Shown in pieces: positions 1 through 5,934 of a stretch of DNA of 5,942 bases. The position numbers and the translations under genes are program-made. The stretch is from contig JAEZUR010000098.1 of assembly GCA_023420935.1 (NCBI GenBank), positions 1-5,942 of the forward strand, given 5' to 3'. The DNA is from Bacillota bacterium (GTDB taxonomy: Bacteria; Bacillota; Clostridia; Lachnospirales; Lachnospiraceae). Each line of letters opens with the position of its first letter. Positions within the stretch are counted from its first letter, which is position 1. The notes beneath the pieces were generated by a model. That model ran no database searches. It saw nothing but the letters and a program-made list of their open reading frames with translations, and was not told the DNA's origin.

Positions 1-586
1 GCCCTGTACCGCCCTCAACAATTCCTTCATGCTTTATGATACTAAAAAGTGTTCGAAAGAAACAAATACAATCAAAGCGAAAACTCATTTTTTGCACATA
101 CTCGCCATCTAATTTAGCTTTATCAGAAATCAACAACTCATCTCTTCCATTAATCTGAGCCCACCCTGTTAAACCTGGTAGTATATCATTTGCATGATAC
201 TTATCACGTTCTTCGATTAAGTCATACTGATTCCATAATGCAGGTCGTGGCCCTATGACACTCATCTGACCTATAATTATATTCCATATTTGTGGTAGCT
301 CATCTAAACTAGTCTTGCGCATAAATTTTCCTACTTTAGTTATATATTGTTCTGGATTTTCTAGTAAGTGTGTAGGTTTATCCATAGGCGTATCTATTCG
401 CATAGTTCGGAATTTTAATATATTAAAATGTATTTTATTCTTTCCTACCCTTTTTTGCTTAAATATAACTGGACCTCTAGAATCAATCTTTATTACTAAT
501 ATCAATAACAAAAAAACTGGTAGTAAAATAATACCACCTATAATAGCTAATATAATATCCAAGACTCTTTTCACAATTTTATACAT
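1..586 (-). CDS. Undecaprenyl-phosphate sugar phosphotransferase (bacterial sugar transferase family), 3' end cut by window
   Basis: Translating the minus strand from the ATG at 586 gives an open frame of 195 codons that runs off the window edge. It is a small, PglC-like monotopic phosphoglycosyl transferase of the Bac_transf family, which moves a sugar phosphate from a nucleotide sugar onto undecaprenyl phosphate at the inner face of the membrane, the first step of capsule, exopolysaccharide or glycoprotein glycan synthesis. Visible landmarks are a hydrophobic re-entrant segment at residues 11-32, GPVIFKQKRVG at 38-48, KFRTM at 58-62, TSLDELPQIWN at 92-102 with the family's catalytic Asp-Glu pair at 95-96, MSVIGPRP at 108-115, and PGLTGWAQINGR at 137-148. 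The family's short forms are about 200 residues, so only a few residues are probably missing. There is no large N-terminal membrane domain as in WbaP-type enzymes. AAAGAGG lies 7 bases before the ATG. The sugar specificity cannot be read from the sequence. Confidence 0.93.
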   Translation of the reverse strand, partial: MYKIVKRVLDIILAIIGGIILLPVFLLLILVIKIDSRGPVIFKQKRVGKNKIHFNILKFRTMRIDTPMDKPTHLLENPEQYITKVGKFMRKTSLDELPQIWNIIIGQMSVIGPRPALWNQYDLIEERDKYHANDILPGLTGWAQINGRDELLISDKAKLDGEYVQKMSFRFDCICFFRTLFSIIKHEGIVEGGTG

Positions 587-590
587 ATAA

Positions 591-600
591 AAACCTCTTT
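591..600 (-). promoter_or_regulatory. Ribosome binding site of the sugar transferase gene
   Basis: On the minus strand this reads AAAGAGG followed by T-rich sequence, placing the AGAGG core 7 bases before the ATG at 586. It supports that start; no other in-frame start upstream has a comparable site. Confidence 0.7.
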
Positions 601-716
601 TTGTATTATTTATCATTCCAAATCTATAATATCTTTAGCAAACGATTTTTAGTGCTATAAAACTTATAAATTTGCAGAAGAATTTGACCATATTCAGCAC
701 AACTTATATCTTTAGT

Positions 717-745
717 ATTATACTATACTTAAATTTGATTGTAAA
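717..745 (-). promoter_or_regulatory. Promoter for the sugar transferase gene
   Basis: On the minus strand there is a TTTACA -35 box at 745-740, a 17-base spacer, and a perfect TATAAT -10 box at 722-717. A transcript would start near 710 and carry a leader of about 124 bases before the start codon. Box quality and spacing fit the housekeeping sigma factor. The leader is long enough to hold regulation, but I recognise no riboswitch or other known element in it. Confidence 0.7.
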
Positions 746-814
746 CTACTTACACGAAAACCCTATTTATACACTAATACAATAACTCAAATTGCTTTGA
801 TTTAAACATAGTGA

Positions 815-843
815 TTTTCATAGTAAAACTTTTTGTTTAGAAT
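815..843 (+). promoter_or_regulatory. Possible second, upstream promoter for the ligase/polymerase gene
   Basis: TTTTCA at 815-820 and TAGAAT at 838-843 are separated by 17 bases, matching 4 of 6 and 5 of 6 consensus positions. A start near 850 would lie upstream of the better promoter at 874-901. In such AT-rich DNA a match of this quality may be accidental. Confidence 0.3.
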
Positions 844-868
844 AATATTTCTTCCTTTATAAACCAAA

Positions 869-893
869 ATCAATTGAACTCTTTCATCAATTG
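869..893 (+). repeat. Direct repeat of ATCAATTG overlapping the promoter; possible operator
   Basis: ATCAATTG occurs at 869-876 and again at 886-893, 17 bases apart. The first copy is part of the 8-base palindrome TCAATTGA and overlaps the -35 box; the second abuts the -10 box. Two palindromic half-sites placed across a promoter would suit a repressor, but the motif is short, AT-rich and matches no operator I can name. Confidence 0.35.
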
Positions 894-901
894 TGTATAA
901 T
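874..901 (+). promoter_or_regulatory. Main promoter for the ligase/polymerase gene
   Basis: TTGAAC at 874-879 and a perfect TATAAT at 896-901 are separated by 16 bases. TGTG lies directly before the -10 box, resembling the TRTG extension of Gram-positive promoters although one base closer than usual. Transcription would begin near 908, leaving a leader of about 33 bases with the ribosome binding site at 930. The promoter covers the GTG at 893, so that codon cannot be the start for transcripts made here. Confidence 0.75.
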
Positions 902-929
902 GAACTTAGTAGAATAAATATTATATTAC

Positions 930-936
930 GGAGGAG
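930..936 (+). promoter_or_regulatory. Ribosome binding site that fixes the ligase/polymerase start
   Basis: GGAGG at 930-934 lies 6 bases before the ATG at 941, an ideal spacing. It decides in favour of that ATG over the in-frame GTG at 893, which has no such site. Confidence 0.9.
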
Positions 937-940
937 TAGC

Positions 941-2749
941 ATGTCTAAGAAATACAAAAAATCTACAATAAATCAAAAGAACCAAACTCAAACCCATAAC
1001 ATTTTATTAGTACCATTGATTCTTATTCTAGCAGTTGTACCACTTATTGCCCGTTCTCATACCTACGATAGTAAATTAGGAGATTACCCTTGGTTTTCTG
1101 TTGGAGGTTCAATTACAGATATCTTCCTATATTGGAAAAGTATTATCTTTGTCATAATAAGTTTTATTATAGCAGGTATTATAATTTATGAATTATCTAA
1201 TGAAAAGAAAAAGATAAAATTCACCCCTATCTTTATACCATTAGGCATTTATGCCATTCTTTCTTTCCTTTCTTCATTAGCATCCAAATATTCCTACTTT
1301 AGTTTTCACGGAATATATGAGCAATTTGAATCAATTTGGGTTCTTCTGGGATATTGTTTAGTTACATATTATGCTTTTCTTTTTATTAATACAGAAAAAG
1401 ATCTTCAGAAAGTATTCCGCTGGTTTATGGCAGGAATTGTTATAATCAGTTTAATTGGCCTTTCTCAATCTATATCACATGATTTTTATCGTACTACTTT
1501 CGGAAAGATGACGTTTTTACCAAGTTCCGCATGGGACACAATAAATGATGTTACATTCAATTTTGAAGCTAGTCAAGTTTATATGTCTCTGTATAATCCT
1601 AACTATGTCGGTATATATGTTGGGTTAGTGGCTCCTATTTTCCTTGTATTAATACTATTCAACAAAAACTTAAAACACATTATCGGATATATAACTCTTT
1701 TATTAGTACTTTTAATTTGTTTATTTGCTTCTCAATCTCGAAGTGGTCTTATTTCTTTGGTCGTTTCTCTAATATTTATGGTATTCCTATTCCGCAAATG
1801 GGTTATTAAACAATGGAAGCCAGTTTTAGCAGGAGTTCTATTAATTATTAGCGTGTTTTTTATAATGAACTTTACAAATAATAATTTATTACTTAATCGT
1901 GTATCAGGAATTTTTCATAATAATACTACTACAACAGAACCAGTTTTATCGGAAATACAGACAAATAACGATAATGTAACAATTGTATATAATAAAGAAC
2001 CTTTAGTAATACGCTTTGATTCAACTAATCTTCAATTTGATCTGACTGATAAATCTGGTAACAAGGTTGATTTTATTGCTACAAATGAGAACTATGAGAT
2101 TGCAATAAATGATTCACGTTTCTCAGGCTTAGTCATATCTCCTGCTAATCTTCTTGATTATCTTGGCTTCTTAGTAAGAGTAGGTGGAAAAGATTGGTAT
2201 TTTACTAATCAATCTGTAGACGGAACTTATTATCACTTTACTAAAACAGGAAAATTAGATAAGATCAATAACTCTAAAACAATGTTATTTGCAGGTAAGG
2301 AAGACTTTGCCTCCAAGCGTGGTTATATATGGAGCCGCACTATACCTTTGCTAAGTAATAAAATAATATTAGGATCAGGTGCAGATACATTTCCAATCGT
2401 TTATCCCAATAATGACTATGTCGGAAAATATAACTATGGGTATGAAGATACAATAATTACGAAGCCACATTGCATGTATTTACAAATTGCCGTACAAACT
2501 GGCATACTCTCGCTTATTGCCTTTCTAGTGTTCTTTGGCATGTATTTTACTTCAAGTATAAAATTATACTTGAAACATAACTTTGATACTTATATGTCCC
2601 AGATTGGTGCCGCAATCCTAGTAGGTACAACAGGATATATGATTGCAGGAATAGCTAATGACTCAACGATCACTGTAGCTCCTGTTTTTTGGGCTCTTAT
2701 CGGAATTGGGCTTGCAATAAATCATACTCTATATAAATCTAACTTGTAA
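941..2749 (+). CDS. O-antigen ligase / Wzy polymerase family membrane protein with large extracytoplasmic insert
   Basis: The protein has 602 residues and about 12 predicted membrane segments, roughly at 21-37, 66-83, 95-114, 130-148, 160-176, 222-240, 246-263, 269-284, 293-310, 517-537, 553-572 and 579-596. Family landmarks are QSRSGL at 265-270 between two helices, as in the Wzy_C (O-antigen ligase) domain, and, late in the big outer loop, GSGADTF at 478-484 and KPHCMYLQ at 508-515 just before a helix. His510 is in the position of the loop histidine that matters in WaaL-type ligases. Such GT-C enzymes take undecaprenyl-diphosphate-linked glycans outside the membrane and polymerise them or attach them to an acceptor. 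The outer loop spans about 200 residues; within it, about 339-440 looks beta-rich and has no counterpart in typical members of 400-450 residues. The start at 941 is set by GGAGG and the promoter. The neighbouring divergent sugar transferase fits an exopolysaccharide, capsule or wall-glycan locus. Whether it is a ligase or polymerase cannot be decided from sequence. Confidence 0.87.
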   Translation: MSKKYKKSTINQKNQTQTHNILLVPLILILAVVPLIARSHTYDSKLGDYPWFSVGGSITDIFLYWKSIIFVIISFIIAGIIIYELSNEKKKIKFTPIFIPLGIYAILSFLSSLASKYSYFSFHGIYEQFESIWVLLGYCLVTYYAFLFINTEKDLQKVFRWFMAGIVIISLIGLSQSISHDFYRTTFGKMTFLPSSAWDTINDVTFNFEASQVYMSLYNPNYVGIYVGLVAPIFLVLILFNKNLKHIIGYITLLLVLLICLFASQSRSGLISLVVSLIFMVFLFRKWVIKQWKPVLAGVLLIISVFFIMNFTNNNLLLNRVSGIFHNNTTTTEPVLSEIQTNNDNVTIVYNKEPLVIRFDSTNLQFDLTDKSGNKVDFIATNENYEIAINDSRFSGLVISPANLLDYLGFLVRVGGKDWYFTNQSVDGTYYHFTKTGKLDKINNSKTMLFAGKEDFASKRGYIWSRTIPLLSNKIILGSGADTFPIVYPNNDYVGKYNYGYEDTIITKPHCMYLQIAVQTGILSLIAFLVFFGMYFTSSIKLYLKHNFDTYMSQIGAAILVGTTGYMIAGIANDSTITVAPVFWALIGIGLAINHTLYKSNL

Positions 2750-2772
2750 CTATAAAACTTCTTCTAAATATT

Positions 2773-2823
2773 AAAAGTCAAAATTGATTAGACTAATTAC
2801 TCTAACTCATTTTGACTTTTTTT
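2773..2823 (+). terminator. Rho-independent-type terminator after the ligase/polymerase gene
   Basis: AAAAGTCAAAAT at 2773-2784 pairs perfectly with ATTTTGACTTTT at 2809-2820, giving a 12-bp stem around a 24-base loop, followed by further T residues to 2823. It begins 24 bases after the stop codon. The stem is AT-rich and the loop is long, so strength is uncertain. The run of A at the 5' side means it could also work for transcripts arriving from the right. Confidence 0.75.
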
Positions 2824-3095
2824 CATTCACATTCCTATAACATCTTTTTTGCATAGTATCATTACACTCCACTTATAGACTTTAAGCTTTACTATGTTGT
2901 ATTAGAGTGCCTACTATTGCTACTTGTGTTCCAAGCCTAACTATAAAATTTATACATGCTAAGTATGATAATTGCTAAATCATAAGGATATAAATTAATA
3001 TAAATATAATACTTTCTAACCACTTCTAAGCATTTCTATGAATGCATAAAATACAATTGATCATTGCGGATAAACAATTATCTTTCACCTCTAAA

Positions 3096-3127
3096 CATAA
3101 GTCAATTAAAGTATAATTAAACTTATG
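3096..3127. repeat. Imperfect inverted repeat (hairpin) in noncoding DNA
   Basis: CATAAGT at 3096-3102 pairs with ACTTATG at 3121-3127, and inside it AATTA at 3104-3108 pairs with TAATT at 3114-3118, leaving a 5-base loop. That makes 12 pairs in 32 bases with a small internal bulge. Neither strand has a T-run after it, so it does not look like a terminator. Confidence 0.4.
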
Positions 3128-3239
3128 AGCTTCTTCTAAGTCTCTAATACTAGTTTTCAATGTAAACTGGTTGATACATATAATAAAAGTAATGTTGATA
3201 TACTGCCTGACCACGTCAATCGATAGATTAGTTTAACAG

Positions 3240-3247
3240 GTTTATGT
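3240..3247. repeat. Predicted target-site duplication flanking the IS66 element (one copy visible)
   Basis: IS66 elements usually duplicate 8 bases on insertion. The 8 bases outside the inferred GTAA terminus are GTTTATGT. The partner copy would lie beyond the window, so this is a prediction. Confidence 0.35.
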
Positions 3248-3276
3248 GTAAACGTCAAACCATGCGCCTACGATAA
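3248..3276 (+). repeat. Terminal inverted repeat of the IS66 element (tnpC-side end)
   Basis: The stretch begins GTAAACGTCAAACCATGCGC and reads inward from the element's edge. A GTAA tip followed by a TGCGCC-type motif is what I expect of IS66 ends. The inner limit is a guess because the matching end is outside the window. Confidence 0.6.
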
Positions 3277-3281
3277 AATAA

Positions 3282-3307
3282 ACGCCGCTTTTGTTTATAA
3301 GCGGCGT
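3282..3307 (-). terminator. Rho-independent terminator overlapping the tnpC stop codon
   Basis: ACGCCGCTT at 3282-3290 pairs with AAGCGGCGT at 3299-3307, a 9-bp GC-rich stem with an 8-base loop. Read on the minus strand it is followed by TTATTTTA, a T-rich tail; on the plus strand no T-run follows. The last sense codons of tnpC form one arm of the stem and its TAA lies in the loop, so coding sequence and terminator share bases. Confidence 0.8.
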
Positions 3308-4923
3308 GGCTTCCTGCATTCCTCTGGAAGATTATCTGACCATGGCATTAAATAATCCAGTTCTACAGAATCTATATTTCCTTTTTGATCACAGTGTTTT
3401 GGTAATTCTGTGAGTATGTATTTGAAGTAGTTGTATGGGCGTAGGTTGTTCAACTTGGCTGTTTCCGAAATGCTGTACACCAGAGCACTGGCGCTGGCAC
3501 CTTTTGCGGTGTTATGGAACATCCAGTTTTTCTTTCCCAGACAGAAGGTGCGAATGGCACGTTCCGAAGCTGAATTATCTATTGGCACGTTTCCATCTGT
3601 CAGGAATACTTTTAAGTAGGGCTCCTGATTTATGATATAGTTCAGTCCCTGTGCTGTTTTGCTTTTCGGTGGAACACTACATTCTGCAATCTGTTGTTTT
3701 ATCCACGCAAAGAACTCCTCAACCAACGGCGTTATTAATTCCTGCCGTTTTTGAAGTCGCATATCCGGAGTGTACTCTTTCAGTTCCGTATCTATACGGT
3801 AGAACTCTGCGATCTTTTGCAGTGCCTGGTACGCAACTGACTGTTTCACCGCCTGTGGATTCTTTTTATCAGCAGCCTTTACTGCATCGGAGAAATCACG
3901 TCTTGCATGTGCCCAGCAGTTCGCATTCGCCACATCCGGAAGAAGCTTATCGACTTTATGGTACTGTGAAAGCCCGTCAGTCACAAGAACGCCTGCATAA
4001 TTCCTGTAGAACTCCAGTGGTATCTGGTGGTCACGTCCCTTGTGATATTCATATATCACAATCTGGCGGTCCTTATACAGTTCTCCTGAGCGATGCACCC
4101 ACATGTAACACTTGCTGTTGGGATGGTCACTGTCTTTGATTACCTGAGTTGGAGTTTCATCTGACTGAGTGACAGGTAATGCCAAGAGTTCTTGTTTCAT
4201 TCGCTCTACAAATGCTGCAAAGTACTTTCTGGCACATAGAACGATCCAGTTCGACATGGTCTGTCTGGATATGTTCACACCATTGCGTTCAAACTCCTGC
4301 TCAATTCTGTTCAGGGCAGAAGAATTCACATACTTTACGTTGATGATGGAAGCCAGAAGCGATGGAGTAACAATACTGTTTCTGAGAAGATCTTTTGGCC
4401 TGTCACCACGAATGAATTCATCCTGGTGGTAACCGCTGGTGCCAACATAGACTTCAACGGTATGTACTTCAACAGTCCATGACTCTGGTTCATGGCGAAG
4501 TCTTCTGTATGTTTCATCGGGCATACGACGCCAGTTATTCTTACCATAGAAAGCATCCAGCTTTTCTTCTGTAACACAATACGGCGCAATGAGCTCTTCC
4601 GGAAACTCTTTCAGATCAAGATTCCGCTGTCCCTTTTTTTTCCTGCTCTGTCTGGAAGGCAGAACATCTTCTGAAGCAGGTTCCTCTATGGATTCATCAA
4701 AGGCGGCATCCGCTTCATCAAAAAAAGAAAGCTGCCCATCAATGGAGCTTAAAGTTTCGGTGTGTCCGCCAAATCTGTAAGTATTGGCGATACGCACCTG
4801 CTCTATGAGTTTCTCGATGTTCTCATTAAGTGCATCAAGCTGTCCCTGCATCATGAGCACAAATGTGATCAGTTCCTCGCGGCTGCAATTATTCAGTTCT
4901 TCAAGTGTATGCTTTTTGCCCAT
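3295..4923 (-). CDS. tnpC: IS66 family transposase TnpC (DDE)
   Basis: This 542-residue protein is the catalytic transposase, of normal length for IS66. In order it has a short coiled coil (about 17-44), an acidic linker (about 66-92), a basic patch RKKKGQR (about 94-100), a region where the zinc finger normally sits (about 107-170), and a DDE catalytic core. The triad reads as Asp255 in QSDETP, Asp316 in VTDGLSQY and Glu454 in IDNSASERAIR; the family's CWAHARRDF motif is at 336-344. The C-terminal helical part has SETAKLNNLRPYNY near 486-499. The start at 4923 is chosen because AAAGGAG lies 8 bases upstream; the frame stays open to an ATG at 5064, but that extension has no ribosome binding site and is not family-like. 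The zinc-finger cysteine pairs are absent, which I believe is shared by related clostridial TnpC proteins. It follows tnpB after 272 bases. Confidence 0.95.
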   Translation of the reverse strand: MGKKHTLEELNNCSREELITFVLMMQGQLDALNENIEKLIEQVRIANTYRFGGHTETLSSIDGQLSFFDEADAAFDESIEEPASEDVLPSRQSRKKKGQRNLDLKEFPEELIAPYCVTEEKLDAFYGKNNWRRMPDETYRRLRHEPESWTVEVHTVEVYVGTSGYHQDEFIRGDRPKDLLRNSIVTPSLLASIINVKYVNSSALNRIEQEFERNGVNISRQTMSNWIVLCARKYFAAFVERMKQELLALPVTQSDETPTQVIKDSDHPNSKCYMWVHRSGELYKDRQIVIYEYHKGRDHQIPLEFYRNYAGVLVTDGLSQYHKVDKLLPDVANANCWAHARRDFSDAVKAADKKNPQAVKQSVAYQALQKIAEFYRIDTELKEYTPDMRLQKRQELITPLVEEFFAWIKQQIAECSVPPKSKTAQGLNYIINQEPYLKVFLTDGNVPIDNSASERAIRTFCLGKKNWMFHNTAKGASASALVYSISETAKLNNLRPYNYFKYILTELPKHCDQKGNIDSVELDYLMPWSDNLPEECRKPRRL

Positions 4924-4931
4924 GTTCACTG

Positions 4932-4938
4932 CTCCTTT
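4932..4938 (-). promoter_or_regulatory. Ribosome binding site that fixes the tnpC start
   Basis: On the minus strand this is AAAGGAG, 8 bases before the ATG at 4923. It favours that start over the ATG 141 bases upstream at 5064. Confidence 0.85.
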
Positions 4939-4948
4939 AACTACTTCT

Positions 4949-4978
4949 ATTATAACTGATGAAAAACGAAAAAGCGAA
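4949..4978 (-). promoter_or_regulatory. Possible internal promoter for tnpC
   Basis: A perfect TATAAT occurs on the minus strand at 4954-4949, just ahead of the tnpC ribosome binding site. The best -35 candidate is TTCGCT, 18 bases upstream, a poor match. It might give tnpC its own transcription across the long spacer, but the weak -35 makes this tentative. Confidence 0.35.
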
Positions 4979-5188
4979 TGTAACAGCATTTCGGATTCGT
5001 CATTCTGCCTATGGATACAAGGCTGTACCGTGTCCATCAGCGTAAGGAAATATAGAGTTTTCAAGGTTCGAAAAAATATAGTTTAATCCATTCACAGCAA
5101 TCATAGCTACAGTAGAAAGGGAATAAAAACCAGGGTATATGGCGAATGTTAACCCACTAAAAATCAGGCTAAAAATCTCTGTTTTATA

Positions 5189-5210
5189 CAAAAAGTTAGC
5201 ATGCTTTTTG
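5189..5210 (-). repeat. Hairpin spanning the tnpB stop codon
   Basis: CAAAAAG at 5189-5195 and CTTTTTG at 5204-5210 are perfect complements around an 8-base loop that contains the tnpB stop codon. The AT-rich stem could be a weak attenuator between tnpB and tnpC, or an accident of A and T runs. Confidence 0.35.
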
Positions 5211-5552
5211 GGGTGTCACATCCTTTATCTTGGGATCTAGGGGATTTAGGCCAAGCATGAGGTAATTGAATTCGTCTTCTGTAAGTTCAGCTGCTTCCTG
5301 TGTTGTACGGGGCCAGGATAATGATCCGGCTTCCAATCGTTTATATAACAGCAAAAATCCGTCGCCCATCCACAGCAGTCCTTTGATCCGGTCAGAACGT
5401 CTGCCACAGAAAAGGAAAAGCGTTCCCTTTTCAAACGGATTTTGGTGGTATTTATCACCTATGATCACGGAAAGGCCATCAATGCCTTTTCGAAGATCGA
5501 CCATGCCACAGGCAAGTACTACGCGGCGAATTCCAGCAGCGTCTTCAAGCAT
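5196..5552 (-). CDS. tnpB: IS66 accessory protein TnpB (IS66 Orf2 family)
   Basis: The 118-residue product has the hallmark features of IS66 TnpB: GMVDLRKGIDGL at 16-27 near the N terminus, then LFLFCGRRSDRIKGLLW at 45-61 followed by a GDGFLLLYKRLEAG segment at 63-76. Length is normal for the family. TnpB is needed for transposition of IS66 elements, but its biochemical role is not settled. The ATG at 5552 has AAGGAGG 6 bases upstream and overlaps the end of tnpA by 8 bases, so the two are probably translationally coupled. Confidence 0.95.
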   Translation of the reverse strand: MLEDAAGIRRVVLACGMVDLRKGIDGLSVIIGDKYHQNPFEKGTLFLFCGRRSDRIKGLLWMGDGFLLLYKRLEAGSLSWPRTTQEAAELTEDEFNYLMLGLNPLDPKIKDVTPQKAC

Positions 5553-5934
5553 GGGACACCTCCTTAAGAAGCTTTATCAGAAGCTGATCGAATATATCAT
5601 TTGATATAGCAATAGACATCGTAGCTGTTTTAATAACAGCTGCAGGCTTCATAACATCCGAAGAATAGGCTGCCAAAGGCACCTGATGAACAGGTGTTGC
5701 AATCTCAGCAAATGAGACTTCATTATACGTGTTTTGGACGGAAGGAAGATCGTTTTTTTCCATCTGATCATACGCTTCATTCCGAAACTTGCGTTGCCAG
5801 TAGTAATAGCTTTGTTCCAATATATCGTTCTCTTTCAACCATCGTTTTAAACTTTGGTCAGACGGTCTCTGCTGGCATCTTTGAATTACATTTTTCCAGT
5901 GAGCAGATCGAACATCATGTGTACACTGATCCAT
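5545..5934 (-). CDS. tnpA: IS66 protein TnpA (helix-turn-helix, IS66 Orf1 family)
   Basis: The 129-residue product is the first gene of the element. Its N-terminal third has the family pattern: a Trp near residue 13, a helix-turn-helix-like stretch at about 25-50, and the closing YYYWQRKFR at 43-51. The C-terminal part (about 60-129) is variable, as expected, with a hydrophobic KTATMSIAISNDI segment near 102-114. TnpA is needed for IS66 transposition and is thought to bind DNA. The TGA overlaps the tnpB start. The ATG at 5934 is the best start visible, but only 8 bases precede it in the window, so its ribosome binding site cannot be checked and a slightly longer protein is possible. Confidence 0.88.
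   Translation of the reverse strand: MDQCTHDVRSAHWKNVIQRCQQRPSDQSLKRWLKENDILEQSYYYWQRKFRNEAYDQMEKNDLPSVQNTYNEVSFAEIATPVHQVPLAAYSSDVMKPAAVIKTATMSIAISNDIFDQLLIKLLKEVSHA
5559..5565 (-). promoter_or_regulatory. Strong ribosome binding site of tnpB inside tnpA
   Basis: On the minus strand this reads AAGGAGG, 6 bases before the tnpB ATG, and it lies within the final codons of tnpA. It fixes the tnpB start and gives ribosomes finishing tnpA a ready restart point. Confidence 0.9.

Larger units (their letters stand above)
587..940. other. Divergent intergenic region between sugar transferase and ligase/polymerase genes
   Basis: This AT-rich stretch of 354 bases separates two divergent polysaccharide genes. 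It holds one good promoter facing left and one good plus one weaker promoter facing right, two ribosome binding sites, and a repeated ATCAATTG motif around the rightward promoter. The octamer AACTTATA also occurs twice (661-668 and 701-708) in the leader of the leftward transcript, and GTGCT at 652-656 could pair with AGCAC at 696-700. Both are short enough to be chance in DNA this rich in A and T. No coding frame is convincing here. Confidence 0.6.
2824..3247. other. AT-rich stretch without a convincing gene, between the polysaccharide gene and the IS66 element
   Basis: These 424 bases have host-like low GC. The only frame of note runs on the minus strand from a GTG at 3214 to a stop at 3026 (62 codons). 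It has no ribosome binding site, and the frame is closed by a stop at 3235-3233; its product, containing SIRDLEEAHKFNY, matches no family I recognise. It may be a fossil of a gene or chance. An imperfect hairpin sits at 3096-3127. No promoter, tRNA or other RNA gene is apparent. Confidence 0.6.
4924..5195 (-). other. Spacer between tnpB and tnpC
   Basis: These 272 bases are longer than the short gap I expect between tnpB and tnpC in IS66 elements, and they are more AT-rich than the flanking genes. The spacer holds a candidate TATAAT box and the tnpC ribosome binding site, and it begins with a hairpin formed at the tnpB stop. A 60-codon hydrophobic open frame (5191 to 5009, TTG start) lies in it without a ribosome binding site and is not called as a gene. 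Confidence 0.55.

Noticed and set aside
315..590. Plus-strand open frame of 91 codons
   Set aside because: It is antisense to the sugar transferase gene, whose family motifs are clear on the other strand, and it has no ribosome binding site.
626..654. Second leftward promoter closer to the sugar transferase gene (TATTAT at 631-626)
   Set aside because: The -35 position reads CACTAA, a poor match, and the promoter at 745-717 is much better.
893..940. N-terminal extension of the ligase/polymerase from a GTG
   Set aside because: It overlaps the core promoter and has no ribosome binding site, while the ATG at 941 has an ideal one.
2824..3247. tRNA, small RNA gene or CRISPR array in the gene-poor stretch
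   Set aside because: No cloverleaf, no regularly spaced repeats and no good promoter-terminator pair were seen.
3431..4139. Plus-strand frames opposite tnpC
   Set aside because: These are shadows of the transposase, with no ribosome binding sites or family features.
4924..5064. N-terminal extension of TnpC to an ATG at 5064
   Set aside because: The extra 47 residues are not IS66-like, there is no ribosome binding site there, and the ATG at 4923 has AAAGGAG 8 bases upstream.
5009..5191. Hydrophobic 60-codon frame in the tnpB-tnpC spacer
   Set aside because: It starts with TTG, has no ribosome binding site and shows no recognisable family; composition alone could produce it.
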